Shown: piece after piece, positions 48,766-59,065 of the stretch | Layout: each line of letters begins with the position of its first letter | How positions within the stretch are numbered: the stretch's first letter is position 1 | Source of the DNA: Diphasiastrum complanatum | Lineage: Eukaryota; Streptophyta; Lycopodiopsida; Lycopodiales; Lycopodiaceae | Assembly: GCA_029204225.1 (NCBI GenBank) | Contig: CM055106.1 | Coordinates: 42,734,368 to 42,798,367, forward strand | Reading direction: 5' to 3' | Length of the DNA: 64,000 nucleotides | Translations under genes and position numbers: made by a program | The notes under the pieces: model-generated | Seen by the model: only the letters and a program-made list of their open reading frames with translations | Database searches by the model: none | Told to the model about the DNA's origin: nothing

Positions 48766-49243
48766 GTAGAGATGTTATTTTTCATGAGAATCAAAAATAC
48801 ATCTCTGATGAGGCTGAGATCAAAGATTCTCAAAAGGATTCTCCTATCATCACCCTTGAAGATTATTATGGAGAGATGGGGCCAAGAATTGAGGAGTCAC
48901 CTCGAATTTTTTCACCAAGGAGATCACAAAGAGAAAGATCTGAGCCTAAGAGGCTTACATATGGAGATAAAGACAAACAATTGGAACTCAATTCCACTAA
49001 TTATGCATATTTTGTTTCACATGAAGAGCCAAAGGATGTATATGAGGCACTCAACTCAAAAGAATGGTTTCTTGCCATGGAGGAATATGATGCATTGATT
49101 GCCAACAAGACATGGAAGCTTGTGGATCTTCCATCCAACAAGCACACTATTGGTTGCAAATGGCTTTTTTGAGTCAAATATAATCAAGATGGCACAATCA
49201 ACAAGTACAAGGCAAGACTTTGTGCAAAGGGCTTTGCTCAAGT
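48766..49243 (+). pseudogene. copia G linker and RT start
   Basis: RDVIFHENQKYISDEAEIKD opens the linker, then SPRRSQRERSEPKRLTYGD, FVSHEEPKDVYEALNSKEW, NKTWKLVDLPSNKHTIGCKW and, after a TGA near 49170, YNQDGTINKYKARLCAKGFAQV. RT is cut by the insertion at 49244 before motif A; the palm and RNase H are absent. Confidence 0.88.
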
Positions 49244-52190
49244 CATTAGAAAATATATGGGATCGAAATGGGCCCTTTAAGAAATTTCAATTTAGAGAGA
49301 GGTTACGTAGAGAGAGAATGCAAACCGATAACTTTTGGTCGTCATTTTTTGAGTTTTCGGCCTTGCCCAACATTTAACTAGTATGGCTAACTTCACACAA
49401 TAGTTAGTTTAGCATGAGATGTAATAACTTCTCTTCATGCTCATTTTAAAATTCGGGACTAGAGCTTTAAGACTGAAAATCTTGGTGTGCTCAATGCAAA
49501 AACTGAAGCGGGAGAGGCAAAACTTTTGAAATCACTGTATTCTTATAGTGAAATATGAGGCGGGACAATTTTTCAATGCGACATAAACATTACAAAAGTA
49601 AGGAATGCTAGATCTATTCATATTGATTTACTATAGGTAGATTCATTTACATGATTGTAGCTTTAACAATGGCAATGTTCCATTTGCATGTTGCTCTTCC
49701 GATGGAATGCACTCCAATTATTAAGAAAAATATGAAAGTTGTAGAGAATGATGCAGCAATAGTTAGAGAATTGAGAATGAATAATCATATGAATAAAGAT
49801 TTGTGGGTGGATGGATCAATTTATCCTAATGATCCAGCTACCAATTTGTGTCCAGATCTTAAGTCCGTAACTCATCTTCTCAGATATGTATGTGAAGGAA
49901 ATAGCAGATTACTTGAATATTGTCAATGGTTGCGTGATATTGGAATGCATAGCATATCTTGTCTTAATCAACAATTACAGTTTGCTAATCAACAATTGCA
50001 ACGTGCAAATCAACAATTGCTTCATTATGTGCAACACACTAGTGTTGAAAACAATGCACTCAAGAATGCTCTGTCAGAGTTGAATGCTACTGTCACTACT
50101 CTTCGAGGAGTACCGATAAAGAATATTGATGACTTATCTACACATAGCGGCAATCAGAAAAAAAGAATTCGAACATTCAAGTATGTTGTCATCAAAACTG
50201 TTTACTTGATTTGTATATGTCATTTAAGTTGTATTTGCACTTGATAACATGGATTATTTATTTAAACATAATTTGAGTTTCATATGTTTGTTGCAGATCA
50301 TGTTTGGTGGCAAAGAACTATTTAACAGATTGTTCATGCATTGGATCATCTTTAAGTCATGTTTTACCAAGAAAGTCAACAAAAGAAATGATAAAAAATG
50401 CTCGGTTTGAAAAAATGAAAAATGAAATTGTAGAGACTGTTTTGATTAAGGTTCAATCATACTTGGATACGAATGTGATACAAGGTGCATGTGATGTATC
50501 TGGAATTAACAGAAATACTTATTCTACTTTTTTTAGAATAGTTAAAGAAGCTTTTTCCCAAGTGATGGCTAAAAAAATTAATCTTCCGCGTCCATATCGG
50601 GTAAGATTAACTAGAAATTTTTATAATGACGAAATATTCAAAGTAGTTGGCCAACCGCTTCATATAACTGAATTATACAAATCAGAATATGGTGAGCTCA
50701 ATTACAACAATTGCAATAATATTTTTCTTGATATTGAAAATGTTCATTTTCTAAAATACATTATTCAATTCTATAAACTAGACGAACATCAAGTAAATGG
50801 AAAGATCATTATTGTTATAAAATTGGATGAATCTGAAATCATCAAGGGTCATAAGTTGGAACATGTGAGTGTCACTTTGATGAACAAAATTTCAGATACA
50901 GATGATCGAATGTTTAGTGTTCAATCGAAAAATCACATATGGTGATTGGCGGCATTCCAGATATACATTTCAATTTTCATTTAGAATATCTATATTAACA
51001 ATTCATACCTTGCCAATTTTTATTGACATGTCATGCATTACTTGTTTCTCTACAGGTCTTGAAAGAGGACAATAAAATATTATCATGGATATTTTCGAGA
51101 ACAAATTATGGTGAGATTATAAAGAGACATTTGGAGGGTGAGAGATTTACAGTTGGAAAGCATGGAAGTTTTCAAGTTCAATGGCACCTTGTAGGGGGTT
51201 TGAAAACATTAAAATGTATGTATAATGTCTCTCATGGAGCAACATCAAAGCATCATCAAAGCATCCATGTCTTTATTGAATGAAGGATTGCTACAATATG
51301 AATTTGGGACGATCAACAAACACTGGCCCAACACGAGAAGCTGAAGATCCAAATATGAAAAGTGTTCTGCCAATTCCATTAAAATATGTTCACATATGCA
51401 CATTGCATGTTAAGGTTCGTATTATTGAAAAACTAATTTACCTGCATATTCTACTAGCATGAAATCATAAATCAGAGTCAGTGGCTAAAGCAGCAATTAG
51501 GAGGTTGGAAATAGTTCTGTCAAATGCAGGACTACATAAAGGGAATGTCACTATTGAAAAAAGTGACAGATTCTCCGGGAAAAAAGGAAATGTTCCTAAT
51601 AAGCCATCAATTGGAGGTACTAAAGCAAGAAGATTCTTATCCAATCATACATGCAAAGAATCAAGTGTCAGATACAAAATATGGAGAGAAATTGTTCAAG
51701 CCACACGAACACTGGAAGGAAGTAATCGAGTGGAAAAGGGACAAGTGTGGACCAATTTAAACAAACTCATAGGTGTTATTAGGAAAGAAAACCTATCATC
51801 AAAAGATATGAGGACTTTTCAAAATCATTGCACCACATTTGTAAAATTTGTACATGATTGTTGGGGAAAAGACAACGTTACTCATTACATGGTGTAATCT
51901 ATATCATTATCTGGTAACTTTCTCATTCAGGATTATATTTTTTTCTACTGATGTAACTAATCAAAACTATTGTTTGCAGCACATCCTTCTTCATCATGCA
52001 ACTTATTTTGCAAAGGAATATGGGAGCTTAAGTATCTAGTCATCACAAGGCATGGAAAAATCTCATTGGCAAGAAAGGGGAGCATTTCATAGAGCAACAA
52101 ATCATGGAGGACACAATTCAAGAAATAAATATTTAGTTCAACTTTTTCAGTGGTTTTACAAAAGAGCACAATTTAGATATCAAGCTCAAA
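49244..52190 (+). mobile_element. Unnamed DNA-transposon-like insertion carrying an intron-containing gene
   Basis: It enters copia G RT at CATTAG (49244-49249) and carries AATGGGCCCTTTAAGAA at 49264-49280, the same start as the foldback element at 730, which is also inside a copia RT. It contains a spliced, decayed gene with no retroelement motif (49651-52190). 49281-49650 is non-coding. The right end is not defined: no CTAATG inverted end is seen before gypsy gag begins near 52230. Inference: a coding member of the family of the foldback element. Confidence 0.6.
49651..52190 (+). pseudogene. Unnamed family gene, four recognisable exons, decayed
   Basis: Exon 1 49651-50180 (start uncertain) with a heptad run NQQLQFANQQLQRANQQL near residues 109-126 (coiled coil). 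A clean intron 50181-50296 with matching phase. Exon 2 from 50297 with a possible helix-turn-helix GACDVSGINRNTYSTFFRIV, LPRPYRVRLTRNF and IVIKLDESEII; it breaks at 50943. Exon 3 from 51056: YGEIIKRHLEGERF, QVQWHLVGGLKTLKCMYN. An 11-bp tandem duplication (51243-51264) shifts the frame, then HPCLY and TGA replace a probable C-x-x-C. GLHKGNVTIEK and GNVPNKPSIGGTKARRFLSN continue to 51891 despite TGA at 51460. Intron 51892-51979, exon 4 from 51980: HHATYFAKEYGSL, TAG at 52037, GMEKSHWQERGAFHRATNHG. I cannot name the family; a DDE-type transposase is possible but unproven. Confidence 0.75.
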
Positions 52191-52229
52191 ACTCGCCAAG
52201 TATTACGATATTTCGAAAGACATTCAAAT

Positions 52230-54140
52230 TCATTACGAAAGAGAAGTTAGAATTTTGCCAGGTCTTCTACGAAAGCAAGCTAGAATTCGGTACAGTCAAT
52301 TAGTACCGAAAACGGTTAATACTTGGAACGCTTTAAAAGCAGCATTCCTTAAGCAGTTTAGGGAGATAGAATACTGCGATAGAATACTGCAGAAGATTGT
52401 TGGCATGGCTTAATTCTGTTGAGAAAAAGCCGAAGGAATCACTTAGAAAGTATACTCGTAGAGTTAAAAATTTAATAGGAAAATCAAGAGCCTGGTATTC
52501 GATTCCTATGCAAAACGAATGGTTCTTGGGTGGCTTGCCTAAGAAAATAGATCGTTATTGTCGACAGAGATTGATGACCTCTGTGGAAGATGTCATTGCC
52601 TCTGCCAAAAATTACGAAACTTCTCGAATTTCTCGTAGGCGGAGGAATGAGAAAAAAAGTAGCAAAAAGCATAAATCGAAACGTACAAAAGAATCTAAAT
52701 CATCTACTGAGTATGAATCGGAATCCGATTCAGCAGATGAGGAAGAGTATTTAGAGTATTCATCTTATTCTTCTTCATCAGAAGAAAAATCTTCTTATAG
52801 GAAATCAAAGAGTAGGAATTCAGATAGAAAGGAAAGAATGGAGAAATCCAAAAAGATGGATCCATTGAGGAAGAGTGTTGAGATATCAGCAAAAGAAATG
52901 AGTGATTTAAAAGTCCAGATGTATGACGTTAAAACCAAACAGAAAAAAGCAAAGCTTAACGCCAATGTTTGGTGTACCACTTGTGGGAAGGAAGGCCATT
53001 CTAAGACTAATTGTCCCAGTTTACAGACTAACTATTTAGAAGAGGAATTATTTCTCTGTCCGGTTAATAATCATGAGGAGGTAGTTTATACTGCAACTCC
53101 TATTAACCATAGCTAAAAGGAAGAATTGCACAATTGTTGAAGCTGCTAGGGAAATGTTAGCACACATGGAAATTGTACTGGTCAATAGTACACTATTTTG
53201 CATAGAGGAGAGACAAGAGATTCCACTCCTCCACCCAGAGTAAGGGGTTCGTGCTACAATTGCGGAGCCTCGGGTCACTATTTGCCTAATTGTCCAGAAC
53301 CCAGGAGGTCAGTAGGATATGTGCCGCTAGTGCTAACTGTAAAGGCGAAGTGCGTGTCACTGCTGAATGTCCTCGGCCACAACAGTCGTGGTCTAAATCG
53401 AGGTTTGTAAACTTGCCTAGAGAAGATGAGCTTCGGCCATCTAAAACTAACACTGACATGGTAGTTCAAAGGATAGAAGTAGAGTCTGAATCACAAGATC
53501 AAGGCCATCAATGGCATGATTTAGATGTAGAGATAAATAAAGTAACTACTAGAAGTAGTAAAGATTTTTCAAGATATAAAGATAAAAAGAAAACCAAGAA
53601 AACGAAATTTGTGCATGACAGAAAAAGTGAAAGTCACTGAACGGCTAGTAGAAATTTCTAATAGTAAAGAATTAGACCTTGGTAGGCCTACTGAAAAATA
53701 TTATGATGTTGATATTAGTTCGGAAGCTAAAAAGCTTTTAGACGAAGAAACCAAAAAAGTAAAAAAAGTAACATTCTCAGATCCAATTATAAGTAGCGAG
53801 ATACCTAGAGATCTATCACCACTTAGAACTTGTTCATATGATATAGTGGAAGACCTTGTCTTCAGGATGCCCAATATAACTTTTAAACAGTTATTAGAGA
53901 ATAATCAGTATTATAAGAAAGAAATTAGGCAATTTTTGCAAAGGAAAAAGAAAAGAAAAGCGAAGTTACCGATAGTCAATGTAGGACTAGTTAACTACGG
54001 TGATGAAGGTCAACCCGATATTTAGGTAGGTATTAATGGCTGCATTTTAGATAGTGTGCCCATAGATTCTGAATCTAGTGTAAATATAATGACTAAAGAA
54101 ATAGCATACGAGTTAGGATATAAGAGAAGCTCCTTAGATC
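52230..54140 (+). pseudogene. Ty3/gypsy gag and protease start
   Basis: TVNTWNALKAAFLKQFREIE then a 13-bp tandem duplication (about 52366-52391) that shifts the frame, then LAWLNSVEKKPKESLRKYTR and VKNLIGKSRAWYS: a retrotransposon gag domain. A Ser/Lys/Glu-rich low-complexity region follows, then two zinc knuckles, CTTCGKEGHSKTNC (about 52975) and CYNCGASGHYLPNC (about 53250), in different frames. The 53609-54025 frame reaches VNVGLVNYGDEGQPDI, a stop, then VGINGCILDSVPIDSESSVN, a gypsy protease whose DSG is DSE. Homology ends near 54140. Confidence 0.85.
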
Positions 54141-54141
54141 C

Positions 54142-54618
54142 TGCTAACAAATCCTAAACACAAAAGGATAACACACTATGGAGAAACCACCCAACCAAGT
54201 AGAAGCATCCAATCAATCTCTAGAAGCCTCACCCCCAAGCCAAGGAATAAGAAACATGAATGCAGAGTGAGATCCTGGCAATGAATCAAGAACCATGATG
54301 AGGAGTAGGGCGAGTTTGGACCCCTTATATAGAGCCTAATGCATCATGGGCACATAATCATGCATAGCCCTATGTTCCCTATACATAGATTCACCTAGAA
54401 TAGAGTCCTATGCATGGACCAACTATTCATAGAATTGATATCGTACACTGTCTCATACCTTGTCTAAACTCCACTTAGTGTGTTCTGGGCCTCACAAGGA
54501 TATTAGTTACTTTCGGGTCACGTCTAGTATGACGTGGCATAACTAACAGCTTATTTCAATGGAGTACCGTGTATCCAAGACTAGGAGTATATTGTATCCT
54601 ATATACTGGTCATGGACA
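54142..54618 (-). repeat. Probable gypsy 3' LTR
   Basis: On the minus strand TGTCCATGACCAGTATATAGG starts at 54618, just after the purine tract AAGGAGGGAAGA and the integrase stop. A TATA-type CTATATAAGGGG (minus) lies near 54324-54336. The left end (TG at 54142) is set by the loss of the gypsy gag/protease reading and is approximate. The tip recurs at 25257-25318. Confidence 0.65.
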
Positions 54619-54651
54619 TAACATTCTTCCCTCCTTAAACAGTTTCTATCC

Positions 54652-55437
54652 TTAGAAACTAAAATTCGGAAAATTCTTCTTTATGCTATCAACTCTCTCG
54701 CACGAATCATCATCCTCAGTACGACCCTTCCACCGAATTAAGCACTCAGAGATAGAACGATTTCTCAATTATTTATCTCTGGTTCTGAGCACTTTCTCAG
54801 GTTCCAAAGGTACACTAAGCGACAAATGGGATAAATCCTCATCCGATCCAACTGTATCACCATCATGTAAACTTAGTTTCAAACGACTTACGTGAAACAC
54901 TAGGTGTGCAGTCAATTTTCTTTGAAGATCGAGTTCATACACCAAAGAACTAATTCTATGTACAATCTTGAAAGGTCCACAATAACGGGTACACAGCTTA
55001 TAATGCTTTCATGTACGTAACATCTTAGAATCTTTTGGAATCCTAAGATATACCCAGTCATCAACTTTAAAATCTCTTGGAGATCTCTTACGATCAAAAT
55101 AGTGTTTAGCTCTATCTTGAGCACTCCGGATACTATCCTTAGCCACTTGCAACATTTCTTGCATATCATGCAAAAAATCAGCAACCTTCTGGATCTTAAC
55201 AGACTTCGTCTCAACATTTATTGGAGATCTAGGTTGAAAACCATACATAAGCATAAAAGGACTGTAACCTATAGCAGAATGTTTTCCACTATTATATGCA
55301 AACTCAACCAGTGGGAGATAATCTTCCCAATGAGATTGCATGTGAGAAACATACATCCTCAATATATCTTCCATAGTTTGATTAGTCTTTTTTGTCTGGC
55401 CATCTGATTCAGGATGATCAGAAGAATTCAAACTCAA
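54652..55437 (-). pseudogene. Ty3/gypsy integrase C-terminus with chromodomain-like tail
   Basis: SSDHPESDGQTKKTNQTMED and ILRMYVSHMQSHWEDYLPLV and EFAYNSGKHSAIGYSPFMLM are the end of the gypsy integrase core (Glu of the triad not in this piece). AKHYFDRKRSPRDFKVDDWV is the GPY/F-type region. The frame stops at 55009, but the same frame continues with KHYKLCTRYCGPFKIVHRIS, LTAHLVFHVSRLKLSLHDGD, and a tail SECLIRWKGRTEDDDSCERV ending KKNFPNFSF at 54652, much like the chromodomain of chromoviruses. The neighbouring purine tract and LTR agree with it being the 3' end of the element. Confidence 0.85.
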
Positions 55438-55444
55438 AGAAGTT

Positions 55445-56426
55445 TCCAGTTTATGGAATACTGCTGACCAAAAGCTTCAATCCAAGATGTGGGTTGAAGC
55501 AATGACCCAAGAGTTTGAAGCCTTGATGTCAAACAACACATGGGAGCTTGTGGAGCCACCAAACAACATGTATGTGATTGGATGTAAGCGGGTTTTTAAA
55601 ATCAAGTATAATACTGATGGATCTATCAATAAGTATTAATCAAGACTTTGTGCCAAAGGCTACTCTCAAATCAAAGATCTTGACTATGAAGACACATTTG
55701 CACCAATTGTAGAAATGGTAACAATCAGAATACTCATATCTCTTGCATGTTTTCACAATTGGAGTATGTTCCAGCTTGATATTTCTAATGCCTTTCTCAA
55801 TGGTTACCTTTAGGAGGAGATTTACATGGAGCAACCTCCTAGTTTTGTGAAAGAAGGTGAAGAATCAAAAGTTTGTCTTTTGTTCAAAAGTCTCTATGGG
55901 CTAAAACAAGCACGAAGGTCTTGGTATGCAAAATTGAAGACTCCTCTCATATCACTCGAATTTTGTCTTAGTGAATATGACCCCTCTTTGTTTTATAAGT
56001 TTATAAATGATTTTGTAATTATTCTTCTCATCTATGTAGATGATAGCATTCTTTGTGGAAATAATGAGAAGCTAGTTGAAGAAACTAAGCATGCAACAAA
56101 GGAAGTTTTATGAATCAAAAGGCTATTTTTAGAGCTAAAGTGTTATGGAGATGAAGAACTTCCAATTATCAAGAATGATAACATTTTTGCTCAGGCTCTT
56201 GCAAATAATCATGTGTTCCATGCAAGGAGCAAACACATCGAGGTAGCTCATCTTTTTGTAAGAGAAAAAGTCATTGGGAAAGATCTTATTGGAGCATGTT
56301 GGATCTTCAAATTGTGTTGCAAATCTTTTCACCAAGCCATTATTCAAGAATGTCTTTATCAAGATGAGGTCTAATCTTGGCCTAATTTCGAAGTCTATGT
56401 TGGATAGGAACATATATTTTAAGGAG
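55445..56426 (+). pseudogene. copia J RT fused to RNase H end
   Basis: WVEAMTQEFEALMSNNTWEL, VIGCKRVFKIKYNTDGSINK, CAKGYSQIKDLDYEDTFAPI and FQLDISNAFLNGYL (stop) lead to 55826-56113: [20 protein letters not shown], and LIYVDDSILCGNN with an intact catalytic box. At about 56085 the frame jumps to HATKEVL, stop, IKRLFLELKCYGDEELP and VFHARSKHIEVAHLFVREKV, the last part of RNase H. About 250 residues between are deleted. The 3' LTR follows directly. Confidence 0.9.
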
Positions 56427-57155
56427 TGTGAAGATTAGTAAGAAATATCTTCCTATCTTGAGTTTTGGGACCATGTCCATGATTATTTCCATTGTAAACT
56501 ATGTTGTACATAAAGGTATGTAAATTGAGCACATACCCTTCTAGAATAGGTCGAGTTTGAGTTAGGTAGATTCAAATTTAATGTCATGCAAAAGTTTAGA
56601 TAGCATGCAATGTCATTTAGTATGCATGCAAGCCACATGTAATCAGTGCATAAAACATGCAAAGTGATTTCTGTGATCTACACATGTCTAGGTAGTTTTA
56701 TGAGTTGACATGCAGTACATACAATATCCATGCATGCAGTTACACATGTGGATCCATGGTAGTTGAGTTAACTAAGTTAATTGGACTTTCCATGAAACAT
56801 CACTATAGGAACTCGAGCCACTTTGATGTAGGGAAGTTGTGGCATGTTTTGCCATATTGTGAATAATGAGATTTTGGTGTTTTGGACTCATTCACTCTCT
56901 ATCCGAGTATTCTAGTGTTATTTTTCTCTCTCTACCCAAGAGCAGCCTATTTTTCTCATATTGAGCACTTAGAATTATTTCTGACATTCATTCCTCATAG
57001 TGAGAAGTTAGTTTTTTCAGTCAGATGTATGTCATTGTGCTCTTGCCATAGATTTTTCAAGTATTCTGTTCTTTGATCAATCTTGTGCAATCACAACACT
57101 TCAGTAAGATTCTGTAAGGTGTGTGGTGAAATTCACACATGCTAAAAACTTCACA
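56427..57155 (+). repeat. 3' LTR of copia J (729 bp)
   Basis: Starts TGTGAAGATTAG after TTTTAAGGAG and ends AAAAACTTCACA at 57155, a matching TGTGAAG/CTTCACA pair. Its last part recurs, inverted, at 18776-19107. Confidence 0.85.
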
Positions 57156-57157
57156 AA

Positions 57158-57935
57158 TTACACAATAACCTTGATTTTAGAATAATCTATGGCAATGCCA
57201 TGTCTCGATATCACATGCCCAAGCACAACTCCATGGGAAACCCATATCCGGCATTTTTTTAGATTTAGGAAAATTTGATACTTGTGACATCTTTCAAATA
57301 CTTTCTCCAATCGATCCAAGTGATCTATATCTGTGCTTTGGACTCCAAGGTCATCCAAGTAAATTTCAAGAAATTTATGTAGATAATCTTTAAAAGCAAA
57401 TTGCATTACTCTTTGGAACGAACTTGGTGCATTATAGAGTCCAAAAGACATTACTTTGTAAGCATAGGTTTTTTACTGGTCGGTCACAAGTATGATCCAT
57501 TGTTGATGAATTATCATCCTCTTTTTGAACCACTAATTTGATAGTCCAAGTTGCAGGATCAACCTTGACTGCACGTTCACGATTTTCAAAAGTGATTTTT
57601 CTGGTACCCCAGTTATGAACTACTTGCGCAACTCATAACCATGGGCATCCTAATAGGACTCAGTAGACATTTGGTGCTTCTGGTAAGTCCATTACTACGA
57701 AAGTAATGACGAACTGTACTCTGGCCATTCTGACAAGTATATCTTCAACCATTACTCACGGACGAACTATCGTTTGATCAGCTAGCTTAATGGCAAAAGT
57801 CACAGGTTTATCTTTGTAAGGCCCCATTTTGTAAATAGCTTTTTAGAAATAAGATTACCTCCCGAACTGCCATCTGTCACAGCTGCTTCATTAGCAAATT
57901 GTCTATGCTATATCGGCAAGGTGATATTTTTTTGT
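57158..57935 (-). pseudogene. Ty3/gypsy protease joined to a late RT piece
   Basis: Right to left: VTDGSSGGNLISKKL near 57870 (protease), then in shifting frames PFAIKLADQTIVRP, LVRMARVQFVITFVVMDLPE and KITFENRERAVKVDPATWTI (linker). At about 57475 this is joined directly to RT motif B/C: MSFGLYNAPSSFQRVMQFAF, EIYLDDLGVQST (catalytic YLDD) and LKKCRIWVSHGVVLGHVIS. The first half of RT is deleted. The single YLDD block is intact; the element is dead. Confidence 0.85.
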
Positions 57936-57984
57936 TCACTTTCCCAGGCTACTCCAACATGGAGTACTTCATTAGATTCTTCAA

Positions 57985-58170
57985 ATCCAGCACAAAAAAG
58001 AGGCTCAAAGTATTACATCGCCTTCATTGACGACTATAGTAAGTTCGTCAGAATCTACTTGATACACAAAACAAATCGTAAACACCCGACAAATTCATAG
58101 AGTACGTGAATTGGACAGAAAGATGCACAAGAGGCAAGGTGAAGCAGATCAGGACTGATCGTGGTGGAGA
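57985..58170 (+). pseudogene. copia H integrase, first half of the core
   Basis: RGSKYYIAFIDDYSKFVRIY holds the first Asp region and KVKQIRTDRGG the second Asp (58135-58167). A frameshift lies near 58085. Copia homology stops after DRGG and resumes at 62003 with ARCMMAHAQLPGQFWAEA, so this is the left side of an interrupted copia H integrase. Confidence 0.8.
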
Positions 58171-58648
58171 CAGCTATCGAACAACACCCAAAAAGGCCAC
58201 TGGCACGACGCTATTCCAACTCACATATGGACAAGAGGCCATGATGCCTGTAGAATTCTATGTCTCATCTTTACGGGTAGCCTACGATTTGAAACTAGAC
58301 GAAAGTCAGATCCTTGCCCATAGGCTATTCCACCTCCATAAGCTTTGCGAAACAAGAGTCCTTAGTGTGCACGCACAACAAGTGCACAAAAGACGTCAAC
58401 AAGATTGGCATGGCCGCCATATTAAGTTGAAGGAATTTAAAGAAGGAGATAGAGTCCTTCTCTATCAAACGAAAGTACATAAGGGCAAACTTAAGTTTAC
58501 TGGCCAAGGTCCCTATATCATTGATCAGATCTTTGCTTCGGGCTACGCTAGACCTAAAACCCTCGAAGGCATCCCGCTGGACACGGTAGTGAACGGGAGT
58601 AGATTACAGCGATATCATGAGCTCTGCTATTCCTTAGACATATACTGA
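58171..58648 (+). pseudogene. Gypsy-type integrase C-terminus fused to copia integrase
   Basis: Directly after the copia DRGGDS the same open frame reads YRTTPKKATGTTLFQLTYGQ, EAMMPVEFYVSSLRVAYDL, KEFKEGDRVLLYQTKVHKGK and FTGQGPYIIDQIF to a stop at 58648. These are the end of a Ty3/gypsy integrase (YRTT..TG.TPF.L.YG.EA.MP; K.F..GD.VL). Because the frame is open across the copia/gypsy join, it looks like one gene but is chimeric. Confidence 0.85.
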
Positions 58649-59065
58649 TTGATTGTGTGTTATATGTGTGTGCATGCATGTTTGTAATTTCTGTCGTTTT
58701 GTGATAATGTTCATTTTTTTAAATTCATTTTTTACACCCTTTTTCCGTTGAATTGCCTGCATGTTTAACAATCAATACTTAGGATAGTTTAGGTCCGAAT
58801 TCTCGCAAATCTACCTCACTTCAATTACTATTGTACAAGTTTCAGGTAACAGCATGCATGACCAGTGACAATCATGTCTCAAAACAATAATTATCTTCCG
58901 GGTTGGAGCTAGCATCACTTATTCTTGCAATCGATTGCAAGGAATTTCTCTCTCTCTCTTAAAAAAAAAAAAAAAAAGAGAGAGAGAGACCACTCGCATA
59001 AGCTATCAGGCAGCATATTATCTATATTGTGGAGTCCCAGAACTAAGCAAAGTGTTTGATCAGAC
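58649..59065. other. Spacer with a CT/A/GA hairpin
   Basis: Non-coding. 58947-58991 is (CT)n, then a run of A, then (GA)n, able to form a hairpin. No LTR border was recognised after the integrase stop. Confidence 0.5.

Larger units (their letters stand above)
45200..49243 (+). mobile_element. Ty1/copia retrotransposon G
   Basis: LTR region (about 45200-45864), PBS (45865-45876), leader, gag-protease (46624-47617), pre-integrase and integrase (47640-48750), linker and RT start (48770-49243). It is interrupted in RT by the insertion beginning CATTAG at 49244; no continuation is found beyond. Its motifs match F, L and N. Confidence 0.92.

Noticed and set aside
52484..53469. Several minus-strand ORFs opposite gypsy gag
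   Set aside because: Shadows of the Ser/Lys/Glu-rich gag sequence.
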